Source of the DNA: Rhynochetos jubatus
Taxonomy: Eukaryota; Chordata; Aves; Eurypygiformes; Rhynochetidae
Assembly (NCBI GenBank): GCA_027574665.1
Contig: CM050658.1
Location: forward strand, 24,812,317 to 24,876,316
DNA: 64,000 bases
Direction of reading: 5' to 3'
The notes below the pieces were generated by a model. The model was not told the DNA's origin, ran no database searches, and worked only from the letters and a program-made list of their open reading frames with translations. The number at the start of each line of letters is the position of its first letter. Position 1 is the first letter of the stretch. Made by a program: the position numbers and the translations under genes. This document shows, one piece after another, positions 1 through 11,155 of the stretch.

Positions 1-410
1 GCTGCACGCCATCTGTAGCCAGCAGGCCCGGTGAGGGACAAACTTCCCCAGGATCAAAAAACCCAAAATTCCACTGATCGCAACAGTCTCTGAGCCACGT
101 GTTGATGAGGTGTGCTTTCCTGTTCCTTCCAGTATTCTTCCCTGCCACTAAAGGGATTAAGGAAAGCACTACCTGTGCTTGCAACCGTTTGCCCCAGTGC
201 CCTGAAGTGTCTTTTGATGGCTTTTGGATTCCTCTCCTCGAGCTCATCACTGCCCACCTGCATTACCAATAGAGGGTAATAATCCGAGGGCTGTACCAGA
301 CCAGGGAGTTTCCTGGTGATGTCTCTAACTCAGGCCCTACAGGGAGGCAGCAGACTTTCCTGTGCAATGGATCTGGTCAGCATATCGGGCCCTCTGTTCC
401 CCTCAGAAGA
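1..410 (-). mobile_element. CR1 LINE fragment, ORF1 esterase-like part
   Basis: Read on the minus strand this encodes a degenerate stretch containing YPLLVMQVGSDELEERNPKA, then AIKRHFRALGQTV, and near the window edge (in another frame) a GLLATDG-like string. From family knowledge these resemble the SGNH-esterase-like ORF1 product of avian CR1 retrotransposons. Frames change at least twice, around 140 and 60, and there is a stop near 330, so it is dead. It continues beyond the left edge. It lies in an FGD3 intron in the sense orientation, unlike the other large elements here. It could also be an esterase domain of a related LINE family. Confidence 0.6.
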
Positions 411-1277
411 GGATGATGGTGAGGGGTGGGGGAGGAAGAAAAATGAAAAAAAGCCCAAAACACCCAGAAACACAAACAAAAAAACCCACGAAACAAAAAT
501 TATTAATATTTTGCAGACTTTTTGCTCAAAGCATCTTCTGGTTTTCAGAAAAATATAACCCATTCTATATTCACTATTTCTAAAAATAACTGTCTTGATG
601 AACAATCAAAGGAAATCCTATACAGCTGCAGCAAATACACAACAGACTGGACTACATTACTCTGGATTCAAGGAACATCTCTTCTAGCTACAGTTTCCTG
701 AGAAGTAATTTTATATAACTACCCTCAAAACAACTTATTTGCACTCAAAAGTAGTCACAACAATAGAAGCACAGGCTTTGTGTAAGAAAAAAGAAAACCC
801 CCCAAAACCCCAAACCAATTACTATTAGAAGAGATTTCCATCAAGCATGTCCTTCTAGGATACAAGGCCCTGACCCTGCAAGATGCACTATCCAACTAGC
901 CCCCTGTATATCAGGGAACCCCATTGACAACAACATGATCTAACAACCAAAAGCTGAACCTAGACAAATCCAAACAAGAAACACAAGGTGTGAGTCTTTA
1001 CTTACAAAAGTACTTAAATTTTTACAACCTACCTCTGGCTGTGATGGATTCTCTTATATGAAACCTTTTAAATCAAGACTAGGAACCTTTCTGGATACTA
1101 TCTAGGTCAGGAACAAGTTACAACCTGCATCAAGCAGGAAATTATGACTGTCACGATCCTTTGACGTAAAACCAACCAAACAAAAAAACCAACCATCTGA
1201 AAGTGATGCAAAGGATCACTGGCCAGAGTCAGGAACGGGTTTCAGAGCACTTAATAGTAACGAACAAGCTACCTTAC
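411..1277 (-). other. FGD3 intron downstream of the 598-nt exon
   Basis: AT-rich non-coding sequence on the 3' side, in gene direction, of the last FGD3 exon in the window. The intron starts with a GT at 1277-1276 (context AAG|GTAAGGT), a strong donor. No acceptor with an open DH-domain-like exon was found before the left edge, so the next exon is outside. An A/C-rich tract spans about 430-500. Confidence 0.6.
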
Positions 1278-1875
1278 CTTGTTTACATCCAAATACTCTA
1301 ACTTTGGCACTTCTGCTGTCTCTTGTTCCTCGCTGCTTCCTTCATCAATATCACTGTCTTCATCCTGTGTGGAGTCTCTCTTCTGCTCCACAGAGGAAGG
1401 TTTGGGGCCCTTTCTGTCAGGTTCCATCTCCCCTGGATTCCCAGCTATGCCGGGCTTCTTTTGCTCTGCACCATCTTCACTGGGGAAAGTTTCCCCTGCC
1501 ACGCTACAAGAAGGACTGTCGATGCCACTGTCTCTATTGGGAATTTTACCAGTACTGTTTAGTTCTGCAGTTGAGTCCTTATTGCCAAGCTCTCCAGAGA
1601 GCTCTTTGCTCACAGTCACAGCAGCACAGTCTTCATGGCTTTTGTTACTGCCCATGCTTAGGTCTTTAATTTTCATTATGTCTGTACTAGACAGATCTGC
1701 ACTGCACGGTATGCCTGGCTCGTTTTCGTCTGGTTCACTTTTTTCATTTGCAGAAGAGCTGCTGGAAGCCACCATGTCACAGTCACATGAGCTTGGCTGT
1801 TTGGATGAGTCCAGGCCAGGTTCCATCTTAAGAGCTAAATTTAGCTGGTTTCTTTGAAGAATATGTACAGGTTGC
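1278..1875 (-). CDS. FGD3: FGD3 coding exon with acidic linker and RDSGIDS motif
   Basis: This is an internal exon of a FYVE, RhoGEF and PH domain protein, a Cdc42/Rho guanine-nucleotide exchange factor. The acceptor is CTTTTCACCCACAG before 1875 and the donor is AAG|GTAAGGT after 1278. The 598 nt give one leading base plus 199 codons, ending in phase 0. The product is Ser/Glu/Asp-rich and low-complexity. It contains KIPNRDSGIDSPSCSVAGE, which matches the segment preceding the DH domain in mammalian FGD3, and an acidic stretch DEDSDIDEGSSEEQE. An ATG at 1826-1824 in strong context (A at -3, G at +4) begins MEPGLDSS and probably equals the start used in mammalian FGD3 (MESG-like). The frame stays open upstream of that ATG to the acceptor and joins the preceding exon in phase, so translation may start earlier. 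FGD3 is preferred over FGD1/FGD4 because of the SVAGE motif. Confidence 0.88.
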
Positions 1876-3017
1876 CTGTGGGTGAAAAGAAAGCACCGCA
1901 GTCATTCATATTAACACTCAGAGGTTTCAAAACTGCCCTAAAAGAGAGAGGGCCTGATTATAATTTGATTCAAGTTGTATTTCTTGCACCACCACCCCTT
2001 ACAATCCTAGGAGGCAAGTGCGTGCACATTGCTGTAATACTATTCCCCCAACTATTTCAGATAAAAACACACCATCTCTAGCCATAAGTTGTACTGAAAT
2101 GGCACCACTAGAATCCTGGGTCTTTAATACTCCCCACATTGCCCTGAAGAACAGTCTGATTTGAAGTTTTGGAGAGGGAATGAATAATCTTCTAAATTAA
2201 GTGTTTGGTTGTGGGTTCATTTAAACAGGAACTCACATTCTTCAACAGAACAAAGCCGTTAGTATTTTCTGACAGATAGAGGATATTTTTGAAGCACCAA
2301 GAAGGCACCACTTTTTCTTTTAGAAAGACACCTTACCAGACTTGCCCAAGTGATAATACATTCCAAGGCACAGTACAGTGTCTCTGTCACCATCTCTGTC
2401 TTTATGAAAAAATCAATTAGCTCCATCAGGCAGATTTGATCTTCAGAAAGTGTTTTTATGTGTTTGTAAGACGAGCTGGTTTTATAGTAATATATATATA
2501 TTTTATCCTGTTTAATGTCTCTTATATTTAAAGTTTCAGAGGAAATGCTCTTCTCCATGACGTCATTTCACAGTACACATTGCGATTTAACTCTCCCCTG
2601 CCTCCTCCAAGAAGGAAGCTAACAGTATGTGTGATGTTTATTGAAACTTAAGACAGAAAGCTCAATTATTTTATATCAGACTCCTATAACGCAAAAAACA
2701 ATCCAAACATCTAGTCAACTTAGTAAGAGCAGACGCTAGGCTACTTGTTTCTGGTGGAACACCTACCAAATTCAGCAGCTCTTAAGCTACTTAAGAACAT
2801 GCATGTTACAAAATAAAAGTTGCTGAAAACATTGCTTTTATTAAAAAAAAAACAAAAAACCCAAAACCATTGTGTAATCAGTTAATTTTGGACTTCCAGT
2901 AGAAAACATCTCAAGAGGAGTTTCTACATGATAATTACAATTGTTTTCTATTGTTACATTCTAAGTTAAAAATGCAGAAAATGGATACTAAAGCACATCT
3001 CACAAAACAATATTTAC
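1876..3017 (-). other. FGD3 intron
   Basis: A 1142-bp intron between two FGD3 exons, with GT at 3017-3016 (TTAG|GTAAAT) and AG at 1877-1876. It is a phase 2 intron: the split codon AG+G reads Arg. The body is AT-rich with short A-runs (about 2843-2868) and an AT dinucleotide stretch near 2490-2505. No other feature was seen. Confidence 0.8.
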
Positions 3018-3186
3018 CTAATACTTTCAAATTTCTCAATCAGCGTGTTGACTCCTGCTGATATTGGTATTTCTTCCTCTCCAGATGCTAAGTTCCTCGA
3101 TGACTTGGGATCAGCTGGCAAAGGCCGAGAAGGTGCAGGAGGAATTCTTTCCTGCCCAGGTTTGAGATGGACAGGCTTAGGAGGCA
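3018..3186 (-). CDS. FGD3: FGD-family N-terminal exon, proline-rich
   Basis: A 169-nt exon with a pyrimidine-rich acceptor (CCCCTCTCTTTTATTAG before 3186) and donor TTAG|GTAAAT after 3018. In the open frame (two leading bases, 55 codons, two trailing bases) it encodes [20 protein letters not shown], then [18 protein letters not shown] and [13 protein letters not shown]. The order PPKP, then [12 protein letters not shown], then SLIEKFE-like is that of the N-terminal region of FGD1, which contains SH3-binding proline motifs. The exon ends in phase 2 and joins the next exon in frame with no stop. Human FGD3, as I recall it, lacks this segment, so here it is an FGD1-like N terminus attached to an FGD3 body, or an ancestral form of FGD3. 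Confidence 0.85.
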
Positions 3187-6100
3187 CTAATAAAAGAGAG
3201 GGGAAAAAATGGGACGATAAATTTCCATCTTCCTTATCCTAAACTGGTAGCAAAATCCAAGTGCTCAGTGCAGAACAAGGCTTCTTTCACCATCCTTTAT
3301 AAACTGCACAGATGCAGTCCAAAAGGATTTCTTACACCAAAGCAAGCTGCTGTACGCTAAGAAAAATGACAGGCTTCTATTTTGTATTTCTATGGCCGTA
3401 TCAGACGAGCTAACGAACAGAGCGGCTTGCAGAACTTTACCGCTTCCTTGTTACAAAACAGGATGCACAGCTCACACTTCGTTTTTGCAAATGTGCTCAC
3501 CATCTCAATCACTCAAATGAGTTTCCCCTCCAATGACTTTTCAAAACTCAGGCACTCTGTCGAATCTCTTATACTGGGGAAAAAAGGGGAAAAACAGCTC
3601 AACCAAAAAAACAAACCACCAAAACCCAATCCCACCGTGGATTTCAGTGCCTTATGTTTGCTTGGTCAAAAATACCACAAGCAGAACGTAATAGGTTTTC
3701 TTGCTTTTATTTTCCCTCCCCCATCTCTTCTGTCGTGTAGTCTTCATAAATTTCCTTCCTCTTTTGGTTCTACATTGAGTTATACATGATATATATAAAA
3801 CACATGGTGTAAAAACATATATGTTCTGCTCTAAGGATTCACTAGGAGGTGAAGGTACAAAGTTTAATACTGTATTTTTAAAAAACGTAATGTAATTTAA
3901 ATGCAATGTAACTTTAAAAAAAAATTAGTGAGACTTTATATTGACTGCAGAATAATTGGTTTTGGAAATACGCAAGCAGTAACCCATGGCAACAGGTTCA
4001 CATGCCGTTATAGTTTCATGCAGTGAAAGCAGCCTCACATAGGCGGACCTGACACTAGAAGGTACGAAAACCAACTGCGCAATTGCTCCTGAAGCACACA
4101 CTACTTGGAGTGGCGCCACCAAGTATCCTCTCCAACCTAGACTATCCAAAGAGTTAACATATCAAATGAGGAAACTCTAAATACATGTGTTATTAAACAA
4201 CATTTTCAAGAACAATTTATTTCAAACATTTACAATTTCTTAATGGTCCATAGGGCACAAGACCATAATGCGATTAACACTGTAATTGTTAAGCTTTAAT
4301 TAGAAACTGTTCTAAATGTAATTTCAGGGTTACCTTCTTTAGTAGGCTAAATGGAGGCATATATACCCAAAAAGTCAACTCCTGTTGTCCCTACCCTGCA
4401 GAAGGCTCTGCATCTGTTCTAAGCTCCACATCAGCCCAGATGTCTTCCCTGCTCCAGTGGATAGGAAGCTGCTATGGATGTTGCTGTGTGAGGTCAGTGA
4501 TGAAGGACTGTTGAAGAACTTTTGAGATTTGAGTATAGGTCAAATTTTAAACTACCTAAATTACTGAGTTTACTTCAGCATCAAAGAATAAAATCACATC
4601 TTCTAAGGATTTGAGCTTTAACGGGACACTTTCTACAACAGGCCTGATTTGCCCAGTCTCCAAAACCATCTGGAATTCCTGTCTTAAAACAGAGGTGTTA
4701 CAGTTCAATTTTGGAAACACCAAAACAAAACCTATCTTACACAGAAATAACAGGTAAGCAGGAAAAGAAAATCATCTTGCATATAAATGGTTTGGTAGAG
4801 GTCTATGTTTTGTTCACCAGGTTTTCACTTGCACACTACATGTGAGTGCCTGGCCATATTTCTCCTTGTGAAAACGAAATAAAAACAACCTAAAAAACCA
4901 GTATCCACAGAGCCATCTGGTTCATCTAGCCAGAAAAAGCAAGCTCTAGGCTCTTCACAAGGTGCATAAGGCAGCAGGCAGGCAGGCCAGAACCTACCCC
5001 ATGTCCCCTGTCAGGCCCTTCATAGTTTCAGACTGGCCCACAACATTCCTAAGTTCACTGCCACATCGTGTATGCTAATAGCAAGGGGTGTCACTGCTGT
5101 CCACGTAAACTTTTAATGTCTTTCCTGTTGTTGGAATCCACCTGAATCACCTGAGACAGCACATTCTGCAGTGGATAAAAAGGAAGGAGGAAAATACTTT
5201 TGTTAGTTCTGAAGTTTTATTTACTGAAATAATTTTGAGAAATAAGAGACATCAGCATGGAGGCAAAGCCACTGACCATACTACTTATGATGCAAAATTT
5301 AAACCACACAAGACGTCTATTCCAGAGTTGACACAAAAAGCCTACATTCAGAATTTACAAGTGAGTTATGTATCACTACATGGACTTTTTTTTAAACTCA
5401 AAACTATTTTAGATTTCTACAAAAGAGTGAATGAAAGATCGGCAGACTAAAGCAACACCAGATGAGCTCATCTGTACATGTGCCATCATTGGCAGTACTA
5501 AAGGAACAGTCAGTCACCTGGAAAAAAAGTAGGTGTTGCTTTTAGGCAGGGATCCAGGACTCAAAGTGGGAGCCCAAGCAGAACTCCTGCCCATGCTCTG
5601 AAGCCACCTTCCATAAGTCCTGGCCCATGCAAGAACTAATGTTGCTATTTTCTCGCTCCAGGTCTCAGCAACAAAGCAGCACATCCCTGGATGCAGCTTC
5701 CAGTGCCCGTCCTGCCCACAGACAAGTAAACTGGTGGAGCAAGCCAGCTACATGGAAGAGGTCAATATTACAGAACATGTTTCAAGTAGTGCCAGAAGGC
5801 TGTAGCCACGTGCTGGAATGGTATTTCCCCAGACCTCCTCTTCCTTGAAGGTTCTACATAGCAGCCCAGAGGAAGCAGAAACCAAGACACAAATCTTTGC
5901 TGCCGAAGGAACAAGTGAAATAACGAGAAGCAGTGAGACAAAATTAGAAAAGAGAAAGGATTAAATATGTGTGAGAAGGTACAGCCCAGGCTTGATCTTG
6001 GGTCTGTAGAACAGCAGGGAATAAAGACTCACTGCAAAACGAGCATCTCAGCCTTTGCATTACTTCAGCACTCCCCCAGCTCCTGAATTTCTCTCTTGCA

Positions 6101-8865
6101 AGTGCCTCTTCTACAGTAACATAAACAGTCAACACACATTTATTAGTGACTAGATCGAAGCATTCCTATCAATCATCCCAGCGGTGGTAGGTCATAACTC
6201 GCTGGGAAAGCTGAGGGGACCTAATGAAGAGAAATTCAAGTGGTGTGAGTCACAGTTGTACATTTACTTACATCTGTTAAGGTCCCCTGACAAGAAGAGA
6301 CCTAAAAAAATACACATGATGAAGCAGATTACGAAGGGTTATCCCTTGGGAAGTGAACACATGCTGAAAAAAGAATAACCCAACAGCACAGCTTTGGGTG
6401 CGGGAAGAGAGCTGCTCCTAATGTCTCAGGGTGATGCCAGCACATCCTACCCAACAAATCAAGCAGAAACAGGCCTTAATGAGGCATCCGCATAGCTCTA
6501 GGGGAAAGCCCTGAGAAGAAAGGTTCTTGCATAAAAATACCAACAAAAAACTGAGATAAGATTTATGTCTGCTGCAAGGAAATGCACCACACTGTCACAA
6601 ATACTTTTTTTACACATGAGCACCAAGAGGAAGCAAAGATGGTTTACAGGAAAAACTTCAATCCAGTCAAAAATAGCAACTATTTTTTAAATTATTTTGA
6701 CGATTTCATTTTCCTCTTGAGGTGTGAAGTGTTTTAAAATATAGTAACAGGAGAACAATGAACTATACAAGGAAGAAAAGCCATTTCGAATTTACAAAGT
6801 TAATAAATGTGAAGAGAAAAGAATTTGTACCATCTTCCCTTCCTTGCAAAGTATTGTACGTATTGTACTCTACTGTTGTATGTAAGCTAATTGCAGATAC
6901 TTTTAAAAAGTAGTTTTATTACAAAGAATCAAGTGAAATAGTAAAATCATTATTTAAAATTTACAAAGTGTCTTTCAGGAAGACTGGCAAATCCATGACC
7001 AAGACTTGTAACACTGATTTGTAGCTTTGGCTAACCTGGCTCAGTCTGAGACAATATTAGGTGGTCTCATTTTGGAGTACTGGGTACTACGCAACAGTCT
7101 CTAATAGAAATTTTCACTGGGACTCCTGTTTCTTCCTACCTGCTTATACAGTGACACTGAGAAGCCCAACAAACTGAGTTCTGTCAAAAAAAGTATTAAC
7201 AAGAGTAACTAGTCAAGAAACCATTTTACCTTTGGGTGTTTATTTCACCTCATTAACAAATTTCCATCCTTTTCAAAGCATTAACCTGCCAGTAAGATAC
7301 TTTGGTTCTTTGACTTTTTTTTGGTTCTAAGCTTATGGCTGTAATGGAAGAGAGAGATTAGGTGGGTGTGAGCAGCAGAAAGAAGAAACAGTATCTCAGT
7401 GATGGAAATAGATTATATTAATCTGCTTGGGTAACTTTTAAGCATGATTTGAATCAAGATAAATAGGGTCTCTTCAACTTTTCTGAAATACTTACATATA
7501 GAAAACAGGCTACATCCTCAGTAATTGGAAATCAGTGCAATCAGTACAGCAAAGGGTCTGCACCAACTGAATTAATTCCATTTCTTACTGAACAGATGAT
7601 TCTGCTATTCCTTTTTATTGTTAGTATTAACAATATTCATGAACACCCACTAATGAAACCCAGTCAAACAGATCTCAAGTGAAGACTCCATAAATACACA
7701 CAGCTCATGAGACGTTTCAAGCATGGGCTGGTATACTAACTTAACATTTAAGGTCTACTTCCAGAATCAGAAAATACAATGCTTTCTTTGTAGTCGTTTA
7801 AGGCTGAATGCATATCAGAAAACTGCTTTTGTAGAGGTGTTGGAATTGGGAGGGAGTGGTGGTGCCGAGGTTAAATCTGTACAACACAAGACCAAACAAT
7901 GGTGAGCAAAATATCTTTTCTCTTTTTCTCACATGGCCATGACTGTCTATCACATGGACATGCTTCTTAAAAAAATTGTGGTTTATGAGCTTATCTTTTT
8001 CAGGCTCACCCTCCTCTCTTCCAAATGCCTCTCAAACTATATGCTTTTTGCAACTGCAATCACCTTCAGGCAAGCACCCATGACACACAATATTTTAACC
8101 AATTCTACAAAGCAGGGGGTGGAGGCACTTGACAAGTTAACATAACAAAGACAGACCATGTCATTTCACTGATGGAGAAACATGAAAACAGTTTATCTTC
8201 TTTCAAGAGATTTATTGTAGTTTTTTAACCTCCAGAATTTTTAGGGGAAAAAAGCCTGGAGAGACCAAAAGATCTGCCTGAAGACCAGCTGGAACGTGCC
8301 TCTTCCTGTTTTTTCTTCCACCATACCTTGGGACTGCCACCTATTAGACTATGAGTCTGGCAGGTCTGTGGAATTACCACAGCCCACATGCTACCCTTGC
8401 ATGTGACTGGTTTAGCTTCAATTTGTCATTTTTAAAATACATTCATTCCATTTAGGCATTTCCTGTTGCTATGCATAGGTTCTTACTATAAACAGAAATC
8501 AGACCAGTTTTAAACAATAAATTATTCTTAGCTAAATACTTAAAAAAAAAAAAAAAAAAAGAAAAAAACAATACTGCTGCATTAAACTTCACAGCTGCAT
8601 GAGGTATAACAGCAGCACAGGAAATATAAATTCATGAATTAAGAAATCTGTTATTCCTGAATCAATTTCTTCTTGAATGCTTCCCTAAGAGGTTATCTAA
8701 CACTGGAAAAAACGAAAATAGTAAGACCCTACCAGCTGTACTTGAACCTTAGAACATAAAAATAACTTTTTGTTGTGACCTAAAATTAAAACAATTCATT
8801 TAAAAATATTACACTTCATGTGCTATAGAAGCTTGTACAATTGCTAGAAGGACAAAGCCACTTGC
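3187..8865 (-). other. FGD3 intron with GC donor
   Basis: A 5.7-kb intron between the 171-nt and 169-nt exons. The donor is CCAAG|GCAAGT (GC at 8865-8864) and the acceptor TTTTATTAG ends at 3187, making it a GC-AG, phase 1 intron. The body is AT-rich unique sequence. It holds a run of 19 A at 8542-8560 and scattered short A/C-rich tracts. No coding or clearly mobile element was recognised. Confidence 0.65.
8542..8560. repeat. A19 homopolymer
   Basis: Nineteen consecutive A residues followed by G and seven A. No LINE or SINE body is recognisable next to it, so it may be a simple repeat. Confidence 0.9.
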
Positions 8866-9036
8866 CTTGGGGTTTCTGCAGAGGATGCATTTTGGCCAAT
8901 GGAGTTTTGGTTTTGGGCTTCCTTCCAGTTTGATGGATACATTGCACCGGGCTGATGTGCTGCAGTTCCCCGCATGCTTCAAACACCGGATTTGAGTCAA
9001 TGTGACATTTGATTTGAAAAGGAGAACAAGGACAAC
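8866..9036 (-). CDS. FGD3: FGD-family N-terminal exon with Lys/Pro-rich end
   Basis: A 171-nt exon. Its acceptor is a long pyrimidine tract (TTTCCCTCCCTTCCCTCAG before 9036) and its donor is of the GC type (CCAAG|GCAAGT). Two leading bases, 56 codons and one trailing base match the phase of the next exon: the trailing G plus TG gives Val, so KMHPLQKPQ runs into [16 protein letters not shown] is the same string as in the FGD1 proline-rich N terminus. The rest includes CPCSPFQIKCHIDSN and GRKPKTKTPLAK and is not otherwise recognised. An in-frame ATG lies at 9064-9062 just upstream of the acceptor, but the tract makes an internal exon more likely. The preceding exon, also ending in phase 1, was not found in this window. 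Confidence 0.72.
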
Positions 9037-9142
9037 CTGAGGGAAGGGAGGGAAAAAAAGTCAATAGTTTGTTCTATTAATCCTGAAAAAATCTGTGCTA
9101 CTTCTAGAAGCATATCACTTATCCACGTTCCTGAAAAAAAAA

Positions 9143-9160
9143 GGGGGGTGGGGGGTGGGG
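9143..9160 (+). repeat. G-rich tract, possible G-quadruplex
   Basis: G6-T-G6-T-G4 on the plus strand, so a C-rich tract in the FGD3 sense strand about 107 bp upstream of the 171-nt exon. The runs could fold as a G-quadruplex. Confidence 0.7.
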
Positions 9161-9577
9161 TGTAGGAGTGAGCTATTCACTCACATTATGACAAATAATA
9201 TATCCATCCTTAATAATCATGTCAGCTGAGTGATAAGACAGATGGAATTTCAGTAATCTTATCTTTAATTACTTACTTACATCTTTACTGTGGACACCCA
9301 AAAGAAAAGAGTAAATATAAAAGATAAAAAAAAATTTCAAAAGGAATTCTCCGAACAGAAATACAAATGTCCTAGCATACATCACCATGTTACTTGGTAA
9401 AATACACGTAAGCTACAGTGAATTAGAAATGTGGCCCAAGTGGAGGGAAGGGTACAAGTGCCATTCCTTCACGAGATTTAATCATTCAAGCTGTATTTTG
9501 CTGCTATTTATTATTCCTTCTTACATAAAATATTAACATTCCTTCAAAAGGCTCCGGTCTAGAAGACGCCATTAAGA

Positions 9578-9583
9578 TATGAT
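9578..9583. repeat. Target-site duplication, left copy (TATGAT)
   Basis: TATGAT directly precedes the TGTGGT start of the long LTR and is repeated perfectly at 11150-11155. Confidence 0.75.
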
Positions 9584-9915
9584 TGTGGTGGTGCATTTCT
9601 TCCCCTCTTCGCTCCTGTAAAGTTTTATGGCCTTGGAGATTCCTGTCAAACCTTAGCCATTGTGCAGGGAGTTTGGTGGTTAAGTGCCCCTTATCATATC
9701 AAAACACTCTTGCACTGCCAAGGTGGGGAATGGCCATACTAGGGGTCAGTTGCCCGGTTACAGTGTGGGATGAGAGTGAAATCATCCCCTGCCAGCCTTG
9801 AACCTTACTGCAGTCTGGATAGATCAGTACCAGCTGTGGATTCCAATGACCACCTGCCCCAATTAAGGCCAGGATGTAAAATTATTTATGCCTAAAGTCA
9901 ATTATCTCGCGACCC

Positions 9916-9922
9916 TATAAAT
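9916..9922 (+). promoter_or_regulatory. TATA box of the solo LTR
   Basis: TATAAAT in the expected place upstream of the LTR polyadenylation signal. A GC-richer stretch (about 9958-10000) follows, where the R region would start. Confidence 0.55.
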
Positions 9923-10063
9923 AACAGTTCCAAGGATGACCCTTTGAGCTCTCCTGGACCGCAGCGGGCTGCGCCCAGCATCTCCCTCTGAGTGGGACGC
10001 CTCTCAGAGTTTGCAAACTCTCAAGTTTGTGAAATCAGAGACTAGTCGACACAAACTGGGCTG

Positions 10064-10069
10064 AATAAA
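10064..10069 (+). terminator. LTR polyadenylation signal AATAAA
   Basis: AATAAA about 150 bp downstream of the TATA box, the usual U3-R spacing in LTRs. Confidence 0.55.
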
Positions 10070-10342
10070 CCCGCCTTGAGGCTCAACTCTTTGCCCGTTG
10101 AGAGATGCACAGACATCCAACGTGAATATTTTCACCGAACTCAAGGGGAAATTTTAACAGGTACCTTCATACAAATATACGTATATCTATCCCCATTTCT
10201 ATATCTGTCTGTGTGAGTGTATGCGTGCAACTTTGTGTTGATAACCTTAAGTCCTTGATTAAGTTACTGTACTGATTTGTTGAAAGTTAAGTCCAGCTGA
10301 GTAACTGTGTGATCTGTGTGTGACATATCTGAATAGTGTTAA

Positions 10343-10862
10343 GGAACTTTGAATTATTGCTGCCCCACATTGTTGCTATCCCCAAGTTTCACACCAAGCA
10401 CGAAAGTTCACACACTCTGATCATTCCCCCGATTCCTTAGGCATAAACCGTTGACCAGGTCTGGGACTAGGGGTAGATTCAGCCGCACCTAGACTTCTCT
10501 TTCGAGGAGTTTAGAAAGCAAGGGAGTCCACTCTGAACCTCATGACCGAACGGGAGGAAATTCCCTTACTCTCTCTCCTTAAATAATTCCCCTTTTCCCC
10601 AACTCCTTAGACATAAACCATTGCCCAGGTCTGGGACTAGGAACTTGGAATTGATGCTATTGCAGATTGTTGCTGTCCCAAAGTTTCGCACGAAGCACAA
10701 ACTCCACACACTCTGATCCTTTCCCCGCTTCCTTAGACATAAACCGTTGACCAGGTCTGGGACTAGGGGTGGATTCAGCCGCACCTAGACTTCTCTTTCG
10801 AGGACTTTAGAAAGCAAGGGGGTCCACTCTGAACCTCGTGACCGAACGGGAGGAAATTCCTT
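10343..10862 (+). repeat. Tandem duplication (about 297-bp period) inside the solo LTR
   Basis: The segment starting GGAACTTTGAATT at 10343 is repeated from 10640 (GGAACTTGGAATT) with a period of 296-297 bp and modest divergence, ending with GGGAGGAAATTCC in both units. A third partial copy of the core (CATAAACC, then CCAGGTCTGGGACTAGG) lies between them at about 10600-10639. The core therefore occurs at about 10440, 10612 and 10737. Confidence 0.85.
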
Positions 10863-11149
10863 GCCCCTTTTCCCTAATCCATGTCACAACAATCCAATCC
10901 TGCCTTGATTTCCCTGACTCTGTAAATAATTTTTAATTCATGTACCAACTACTTTAATCTGTTGATAACTTGATTTTTGCCTTTGTATGTTTTTCCATGT
11001 CGAATAAGTAGTAGAGGGGACCTTGCCATCGAATTCTGTTAAGTCACGCTTCTCACATTCATATTAAAATTACTAGCTTTTCCCCTGATATTTGTGACGC
11101 TGATCTTTTAAGCGGCCTAAACCACTCAGCATAGTCCCCCTTTCGTGAC

Positions 11150-11155
11150 TATGAT
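11150..11155. repeat. Target-site duplication, right copy (TATGAT)
   Basis: A perfect copy of the hexamer at 9578-9583, directly after the LTR terminus. Confidence 0.75.

Larger units (their letters stand above)
9584..11149 (+). mobile_element. Solo LTR, 1.57 kb, 6-bp TSD
   Basis: The element begins TGTGGTGGTG and ends TTTCGTGAC, flanked by identical TATGAT hexamers. It has a TATA box (TATAAAT, 9916-9922) and a polyadenylation signal (AATAAA, 10064-10069) about 150 bp apart, the layout of U3-R in a retroviral LTR. No gag or pol is attached, so it is a solo LTR left by recombination. A 6-bp duplication is typical of class II (ERVK/alpha-beta-like) elements. The part after the polyadenylation signal is unusually long (about 1.08 kb) and holds an internal tandem duplication. 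It lies 548 bp upstream of the FGD3 171-nt exon in antisense orientation. The family name cannot be assigned from the sequence alone. Confidence 0.75.

Noticed and set aside
1279-1857. 192-codon plus-strand open frame opposite the FGD3 exon
   Set aside because: It is the antisense shadow of a Ser/Glu-rich coding exon, giving a Ser/Leu-rich product with no family resemblance.
8816-9064. Initiating exon starting at the ATG at 9064
   Set aside because: A long pyrimidine tract and AG lie between this ATG and the conserved part, and the phase fits an internal exon. The ATG is probably intronic.
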